Assembly (NCBI GenBank): GCA_958430865.1
Contig: CAUDNR010002447.1
Coordinates: forward strand, 3,367-67,366
DNA: 64,000 bases
Direction: 5' to 3'
From: Entrophospora sp. SA101
Taxonomy: Eukaryota; Glomeromycota; Glomeromycetes; Entrophosporales; Entrophosporaceae
Part shown: piece after piece, positions 56,295 to 64,000 of the stretch
Position numbering within the stretch: position 1 is the stretch's first letter
Layout: the number at the start of each line of letters is the position of its first letter
Translations under genes and position numbers: made by a program
Notes under the pieces: model-generated
Database searches by the model: none
The model's input: only the letters and a program-made list of their open reading frames with translations
Told to the model about the DNA's origin: nothing

Positions 56295-59200
56295 ATGGAG
56301 CATTATTCGGTAAGTGTTAAATGAATATTTAGTAAAAATTTAGTACTGTACCAAAGATCATATACAATATTGTTGATTCTTAATTATTATTAAACATTAT
56401 AGCGTGATAGTTATTATAATAATAACGATCTAAATAATAATCCACAACAAATTCAATTTCAACAAAAAAAAATTCAAAGAAATCAATATAAAAAAAAAAG
56501 TTTATATGAATATATTAAACCACTCCAGGATCAACAGAAAAAAAATTCTCAGCGTTTTTCACATTCTCCTTTAAATGCTTCTGCACCAACATCACATTCC
56601 ACTTCCCCAATCTCTGACTACGAAAGACGTGTAATAAAAGATCATATAAGGCCCGATGTCTCTGATTCAAATGCACTCCCTCCAATAGTTAATTATTCCA
56701 ATAATGATGATGACGATGATAACAATGGTTCATATTTTAACAATGTTAATTATAATAACGATCCGTCTGGTACATTCAATTATGATAACCCATCACAAAA
56801 TTTAGGAAAATATGGTTCCAAGTATTTTAACAATAACGAAGATAATATGAATTATGAGAATTCTCAACCTGCTGTTACTACTGCTACCTATTCTCATGTT
56901 CCTAATCATAAAGTTCGACACTCTCATAGTTCAGATATTACTTTTGACAAATTATATGTTAATAATGTAGTCGCAGAAACATCACCTAAAGTTCCTTCAA
57001 GGCCAATTATTAAACAAAATAAATCCGACAGTCCTCTACCACCTCTACCATCACCATCCATTAAAAAACAAAATGGTATTACCTCTAGATCAATAGATAA
57101 TAATGGCATTAGTAATATTAATGTTAATAAACAATTAGATAAAAATACTACTAATGGTAATATTAATACAACTGCAACCGCAACCGCAACTATTAATAAT
57201 AATAATAATCGCCAATCTATCATTTCTCCTTTGGATTCAGAAGATTTTTCAAATCATTCAAGTTCTTCTTCTTCTTCAATAAATGTATCAGGTAAAGATA
57301 CTAAAACATCGTCACCAACTACCAAGCATTATCAACTAAAGAAATCAAGTCAAGTTTTTAACATTAAAACAAGTGCTTCTCCTGATGTCACCCCTCCTCA
57401 ACCAAATAACCAACAACCAATTCCACAACCACTTAATTATCAACAACAACGACCATTGCACTTCTCACCACCACAACAATCACAACAATCACAACAATCA
57501 CAACAACCAGCATATACACAAACTCAACATTTGCCACCACAACTTCCACCACCACAACAACCTCTTCCTCCACTACCGCCGTCAAAGAATCAAGATAAAG
57601 AGCCCCAAGCTAGACTACAAAAATATTCTGAAAACATTTTTACTTATACTGATAAACAATCACAACAAATGCCACAATCAATATCACCGCCACAACCACA
57701 ACAATCATCACAAAATACAAACAATGCTTTGTTAAATAACAATAAATCTGCCTACACAGAGGATCTACAAGATCATTCTACAAATTTAGATACTTTCTCA
57801 AATTCTAATACAGTTGCATTAGAAAAAATTGATGAACACTCTGACGATATACCACTTGAGATCAAGAAAAAAAATAATGATGGTGATGGTGATATTTTAC
57901 CAATTAATGAGTTACCTATTACGTTGGGAAAAACTTTTACTCCTCATATAATATTTAGAGACGATGATGTTCCTGGTCCAAAGGTTCATACACCACCTTC
58001 TAATAGTACATCTAATTTTAACTATAATTATAATATACGACAGAGTAACGATAATAGTACAGCAGCTTATCAAGGTTTTTCAAATGACAATTACATTCAA
58101 CAAAATAATGGTATAGGTTCGAATTACATCAATAACTCTAATTATCAATATCATCCTCAAAAAAGATTATCATCGTCACCGTCTGTATCGATTAATAATC
58201 AAAATCAACAATATCATTATCAACAGCAACAAAATGGAGTTTCAAGTTCACCCGACAATCGAAAAATTCAGGATGAACCAAATAATGAAGTAGTTGATCA
58301 ATTAAATGAACTTGGCATCTCTAATGATGATAATAAGGATACCATCGCCACAATTATATCTAATAACAATAATATTAATTCATCTGAAAATCAACCTCAA
58401 AATTTATACCTATCTCCTACTAACAATCAAACAGATAACTCACAACTAGTTGGAATCAATAACAATAACAACAATAATATTTACAATCCAACGTTACAAC
58501 AACAACAACAACAACAATATTATCAAAATCAACAGCAATTACCAGGAGGATATAATGGTGAAACTTATTTCGATACAAATAATCGAATGAGTTCAAACAT
58601 TGATAATTATAAAAAAACAAATAAAAATAATTATTATGATGCTAACAACAACAAAAACAATGCACATATGAATTATACAAATAATCCAAATATTGCAGCT
58701 GATGCAAAACATGTTAGCTCCGGTATGAAACCTGTAAGCCTTGATAGTAGTAGTAGTAATAATAATAATAACAGAATAGGAAAAGACAGAAGACAATCCG
58801 TTCCACCTCCAACAACAAGCAAAAGATTTTCAAGTATATTCAAAAAATCTAAAGAACAACATCCAAAGTATAAGGAGGCAACTTTAAGTTTACAAAATAG
58901 TCAATACCAGTATGCCATTAGATTATACTCGGAAATATTGACCCAAATTCCTAATAGTTATTCATTGAAATGCGATAGAGCATTTGCTTACCTAAATGCT
59001 GATGAATTGGCGCTTGCACTTCGTGATTTGAACGATGCAATAACAAAAAAACCAAAGAAACCTCGTGCTTGGGCAATTCGTGGTGAAGTTTTTCGTCTAC
59101 AAATCAAATATGAAGATGCTTTAGCTGATTTGAATAGATGCCTTAGAATCCAACCAAACAACACTCGTGCATTAATTTCTCGCTCGCAAGTCTATAGTGC

Positions 59201-60941
59201 TATGCAACGTTTTAAAGATGCGTTAGATGATTTGAATACTGCGTTACTATTAGAATCAACTAATATCTACACATTGACTCGTAGAGCAAAAATTTATGCA
59301 CAAATGCATGAATATGAAGTGGCATTACAAGATTTGAACAAAGCATTAGAAATGGATCCTAAACAAGCCTCAACCACCAGAGCCATTAGAAGTGATATTT
59401 ATAAAAGCCTTGGACATTATGAACTTGCATTTGCAGATTTGGATGCTGCATTAAGTAACGAGGATAATTTATTAGCGCTTGAGAAAAGAGGTGTCTTGTA
59501 TAGAGAGGTTGGTAAAGAAAATGAGGCGTTGAAAGATTTTAATAGAATTTTACAAATTTTCCCAAGGAATTTCCTTGCGCATAAAAACAAAGCGGAAATT
59601 TTACATTTGCTTGGACGTGAACACGAAGCCTTGGATCATTTATTTATAGCATTACAATTACAGCCTATGAATTTAGAATTGATTATTAAACGTAGTGAAA
59701 TAAATGAGAAATTGGGGCAGTATGATAAGAGTTTAGAAGATTTAAACAACGCAATAAACATGTCAAAAAATGATATAAATTTATATAAAAGGCGTGGTGA
59801 GATGTACCGACTTACAAAACAATTTGATAAATCGATAATTGATTTTAATAAAGTTTTAGAGTTTGATCCAAACAATGTATTTGCATTAGCAAGAAGAGGT
59901 GAAGTCTATAGAATGTTAGGACGTGGACCAAAAGCACTAACTGATTTGGATTTGGCATTGTCAATTGATCCTAATAATGTAATGGCAAGAGAAAGTCGTG
60001 GAGCAGTTAACAGAAATTTTAGAAGATACGAAGAGGCGTTGAGAGATTTGGACGAGGCGATTAAACTTTATGGTGAGAATACGCCTAGTGTATTTGCACT
60101 AACTAATCGTGGGGCAGTGTATCATATGTTAAAGAGATATAACGAGGCATTGTTTGATTTGAATAAAGTGTTGGAGTGTGATCCTGAATACGTTTTTGCA
60201 TTGGAGACTAGGGGTGCGTTGAATATTATATTGGAGAAATATGATGATTCGTTGAAGGATTTGAATAAATGCTTGGTAATAGATTCAAGAAATGTTTGGG
60301 CATTATCGTATAGGGCTGAAGCCCTAATTAATCTGGGTAGATATAATGAAGCCTTGAATGATTTAAATCCAGTGTTGGAAGAATCTCCAGATTGGGGATA
60401 TCCACTGGCACTTAGAGGAACGGTACATAGGCTATTAAAATCACATACAAAATCATTACATGATTTAGATAGAGCATTGAAAAACATTCACGACAGAGCA
60501 TTTAATATTGATTATGAGACAAAAGCGTTAAGTAATAGAGGGGCGACTTATTCAGTATTGGGAAAATATGATGAAGCGCTAATAGACCTAAATAAAGTAT
60601 TGTTACGTGAGCCACAAAATATATTTGCATTAACGGAAAGATCCAATATATATGTGATTCAGGGTAAAGTGGAGGAAGCAACTTTGGATTTACAAAAAAT
60701 TTTAAAGGTTGATAATAAAAATGAATACGCACAAAAGACATTAAAAAAAATAGAAAAAAATGACATTTCTAGTGGCAGTCCTGCTTTTGGAAATCCTGGC
60801 AGTGGTGTTGGAGATAACACTAATGTTAATGTTGGCAGGAACAATACTTATAATAAATATAATGATATTAGAAACAGCAGAAACAGTATTAATAATATTA
60901 GTAATGGTAGTGCTGGCAGTGAATACAGTTATAGAAGCTGA
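56295..60941 (+). CDS. Large tetratricopeptide-repeat (TPR) protein, copy 2
   Basis: The translation is identical to the gene at 34576-39222: first exon 56295-56309, intron, and second exon 56403-60941, giving 1,517 residues with 18 TPRs. Identity includes the upstream region and intron. If both copies are real, the duplication is very recent and both should be expressed the same way. Confidence 0.9.
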
Positions 60942-62230
60942 TGATGATAAAGAAAAAGATTAGCCGAGGAAATAATTAAATAATTAGATGATAATGGTAA
61001 TAATTTTAGAAAATCATTAAAACTCATATTATTATCTTCCTCGCTTAGAGTATCGGTTTTGTGTCAATGCTGTTTTTAAAAAATTCCTTTTTTTATTAGA
61101 CATTTAAATATTTTCTTTATTTGTAAATTTAAACTATTTATTATTTATTATATTATTTTTTTTTATTTAAATAAATATATGTATGCATTAGGATTGATTG
61201 ACAATTATCTCTGTGAATTTTTACAAACTGCATGATTTAAGAGTACCAAAATATTTGCATGCACTCTGGTTGTATTTTTTAATACTCTTTACGTCATTTA
61301 CCTCTTGCATGTATGTACAATGATCATTGTGAAGCAGTTCGTCTAATCTATTATTATCGTGTATGAAGTAATTGGTTTTTCATTGTTTGGTGATAACACG
61401 TGGGTGATTGATCAAGTAGCGTTTTAGTAAAAAAAGGCTTTTCTAAACAGAAGGAAATACCCGAACTACGACACTTGACACTTCAGATTCTGATCTAAAT
61501 GCACATATATATATACTAATTAATATATATATAGAAATAATAATGATGATAATAATAATTATAATAATAAAAGGCAATAATCATAACAGCAACTGCGTGA
61601 CCTGTCTGTGTAATTATTGTTTCAGGAACACCACATCATCCCGATTTCCTTGTAAAATAATAATATAGAATTGGTTATTCTGTGAGTGTGTACACCAACC
61701 AGCCAAGACAACAACGATCCCGTTGCAAAAAATAGACTTCCTTGAACTTTGTAATTTAAAACATCATCGAAAGGATCCAAATGATCTATATTGATTATTC
61801 CAATCTGGAAAGGTAGTAAACAGATCCAACTATATCGCAAGTCCAGCAACAAAACATTCACGAATAGCAGTGAACCAGGATACGAAAAGGATAATTAATC
61901 ATGGCTAGGTTTTTAGGCAAAAGATTTCTAATAAATATCCTTTGTTTTACAAAAAGAGAAATCCATTTTTGAAACATTTTTGAAACATTTTTTTAAAAAC
62001 AGGTTTTTTCAGAACCTTTTTGTTTTAAAAAAATCACATTTTATGAATGAATGTTTGTATATGGATTTTATTATTATGTATAAATCTACTCTATATTACA
62101 TTAAATTAGGATTTTTTTTTTAGAAAAAATTATTTAATGAATGGTAAAATATTATAAATAACATTTGTAAAAATAAAAAGAAAAATAATAAAATTAAATC
62201 AAAAAAATAAAAAAACTATATATAGAAAAA
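60942..62230. other. Spacer between the TPR and histidine-phosphatase genes, copy 2
   Basis: This matches 39223-40511, including the uncalled hydrophobic frame (61622-61861 here). Nothing new was seen. Confidence 0.5.
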
Positions 62231-63145
62231 TCAATCATTTTCATCATTCGTTGACAATCCTTTTAGATGGTTTGTTGTAGAAATAATATCTAAATCGAAT
62301 TCACCGTATTTAGTTAAAGCTTCAAGTTTTGGTTTATCGTGTCTTACATTTTTATTATCATCTTCATCTTCAGTAATAATGATTTGGACGGCATTATTAT
62401 CATTTTCTGATTTAGGTATCCATCGAGCTCGAGTAACAGCACAATATTCAGCATTTTTCCAATTTGAAGTTTTAGCACATGCTTCTTGAATCACATTAAA
62501 ACACCAACCATGAGTCACAATAATCAAAACAATATCTTTATCTTTGTTATTATTTAATGATATATCTTTAACATAAGGTTCAAGAATATGTTCCATGGAC
62601 GAGGTACACCTTGTTAATACATCTTGTATTCCCTCGGGATATTTTGGTAATTCGGAAGAAACTGGTTTATAACTCCAATCGACTTCAAATGATTTTTGTT
62701 CTTTTTGTTCTTCATTTTTAAATGATTGGTGTAATTCGTCAAATCGTAAGGTAACGATACTATTAGGTACAGGATTTGAGAAATAAATACTTGTATGCCA
62801 TTCGGATAATGAAGGATCTATGCATAATTTAATATCAAAAGGTCTTTTAATATTTTCAGCGGCATCAGATTTTTTAGAACCGGCTGCTATTCCTTCTGCT
62901 ATACCAATCGCGGTGTCGGTTGTTCTTAGGAAAGGGCTTGTGATTATTATGTATTCCAATTTATTATTTTGATTTTCCACATTTTCAAGTTGTAAATCGT
63001 GAATGTATGAGCCTGATTTATTGGCTTGTTTTTTGCCTATATCGGTAAGGGGTGGGTCGTAAGGTGAAGGAGAGGTGTAAGCAAAAGTAGGATCAACTTG
63101 ATCAAGCCTTTCTCCATGTCGAACAATGTATAATGTTAAAGACAT
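62231..63145 (-). CDS. Histidine-phosphatase (phosphoglycerate-mutase-like) protein, copy 2
   Basis: The 304-codon translation is identical to the gene at 40512-41426, with the same RHG and THG catalytic histidines. Its upstream region runs to the end of the window; whether an HMG-box gene follows, as in copy 1, cannot be seen. Confidence 0.88.
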   Translation of the reverse strand: MSLTLYIVRHGERLDQVDPTFAYTSPSPYDPPLTDIGKKQANKSGSYIHDLQLENVENQNNKLEYIIITSPFLRTTDTAIGIAEGIAAGSKKSDAAENIKRPFDIKLCIDPSLSEWHTSIYFSNPVPNSIVTLRFDELHQSFKNEEQKEQKSFEVDWSYKPVSSELPKYPEGIQDVLTRCTSSMEHILEPYVKDISLNNNKDKDIVLIIVTHGWCFNVIQEACAKTSNWKNAEYCAVTRARWIPKSENDNNAVQIIITEDEDDNKNVRHDKPKLEALTKYGEFDLDIISTTNHLKGLSTNDEND

Positions 63146-64000
63146 TTTTTTTAAAACCTTTATTATATATTACTGACGATGGTTGTTGTAGTTGATAAAT
63201 GATGGATTTTATAATGATTGAATTCAAGAAGAAAATTTATTTTATTTATAAAGAAATGAGATCGTGTGTGTTACATCATATCATTAATGGTTGTTACACT
63301 AATAATAATTTCTAGAAATATAATTAGAATTTCTGCCCCGACTCTATGGAAGGCATTACCAGAATTCTGAAAGAAATTTCTATAACAACAGCATTATACA
63401 TTATAATGTGCTTATTATATTATATTACGTACAATACGTTAAACACATACATATATATATATAGATAATATATATTTGTAAAGATGTACATATATTATAT
63501 TTATGGTAAATTTTAATTTAAGTTTTTGTTGTTGTTATAGTGGGGGCTTGATGACATGATATGACGAGAAAGCGTTTTTAAAAAATTTTTTTTGAATAAA
63601 ATAAAGTATGAGAGATATTTATTTCTTTTGTAGAAAAAAGTTACAAAAAATAAGGATAGACAAAGAGATCCTTTGTGTAATTAATTTTGTTTCATAAATG
63701 AAATTTTTTTTATAGGCCCGGAGAAGTAACTCAGTCATATTAAGAAAAATGAATGGTGGTCTCTTTCATATATTGCCATTTTAGAAATATATAAAATAAA
63801 TAATAGAAATAATAATGTAAAAAATACCACGTTTTTAAACAATAGTAGTATTATTGAAATATATTGTTATTATAAAAATCAAAAAAATATATAAAGGAGC
63901 TGAATGTTTTTTGATCATTACAATCCCTTCCAACAATAAATTAAAAATTCAAAAAATTCAAAAATATTCTAATACTTAATATTTTTTATATTTTTTTTTA
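63146..64000. other. Upstream region of histidine-phosphatase copy 2, to the window end
   Basis: This matches 41427-42281 and ends about 230 bases before the position where an HMG-box gene would begin. No other feature was recognised. Confidence 0.6.

Larger units (their letters stand above)
53849..64000 (+). repeat. Direct repeat, copy 2 (at least 10.15 kb)
   Basis: This matches 32130-42281 with a constant offset of 21,719 and reaches the window end without a break, so the true length is unknown. On its left is the uninterrupted MITE A context with both target duplications of MITE B. This copy therefore keeps the original left flank, and copy 1 has the new junction. Confidence 0.95.

Overview
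This is nuclear DNA of a filamentous fungus, most likely an arbuscular mycorrhizal fungus (Glomeromycotina, Rhizophagus-like). The evidence is very low GC, short GT-AG introns of about 75-110 bp, coding sequence rich in poly-Asn and poly-Gln, many decayed Tc1/mariner copies and miniature inverted-repeat elements (MITEs), an HMG-box protein, a long TPR protein, and a broken bacterial gene of a type expected from an intracellular Mollicute. The species is inferred; no rRNA or other barcode is present. A run of 10 N at 48456-48465 shows that this is a scaffold.

Region 1 (1-18647) is a giant palindrome. Two arms of about 7.3 kb (245-7560 and 9897-17212) are inverted copies that look identical, around a 2.3 kb spacer. 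Each arm carries a tandem calponin-homology (actin-binding) gene and a frame-broken Cys/His-rich gene of unknown family. Only the right copy of the calponin-homology gene (9146-11494, minus) is complete. Outside the arms, similarity continues as clearly diverged sequence, and the right side has an extra segment of about 1.1 kb.

Region 2 (19108-28150) is ordinary genic DNA: a Tc1 pseudogene, a multi-exon mitochondrial PPR protein, an F-box-like relic, a five-exon mitochondrial succinyl-CoA ligase alpha gene and a two-exon SAP30-type corepressor gene. Region 3 (28150-34575) is repeat-rich, with several MITEs and one intronless DUF4238 gene.

Region 4 (32130-42281) and its direct copy (53849-64000, running off the window) are 10.15 kb repeats 21,719 bp apart. 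Each holds an 18-repeat TPR protein gene and a histidine-phosphatase-family gene. The left edge of the repeat falls on the tip of a hAT-like MITE. Between the copies lie an HMG-box gene, two hypothetical genes, a truncated short-chain dehydrogenase, the N gap inside a Tc1 relic, a decayed bacterial phenylalanyl-tRNA synthetase alpha gene whose in-frame TGA sits at a conserved Trp, a three-exon ribosomal protein eL39 gene, and a frameshifted MMS19-like fragment.

There is no operon-like organisation. The housekeeping genes act separately: the TCA cycle (succinyl-CoA ligase), mitochondrial RNA handling (PPR), chromatin repression (SAP30), translation (eL39) and the actin cytoskeleton (calponin-homology protein). 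The main interest is structural: a long palindrome, a MITE-bounded direct duplication, and a bacterial gene relic. Assembly error is a live alternative for the first two.
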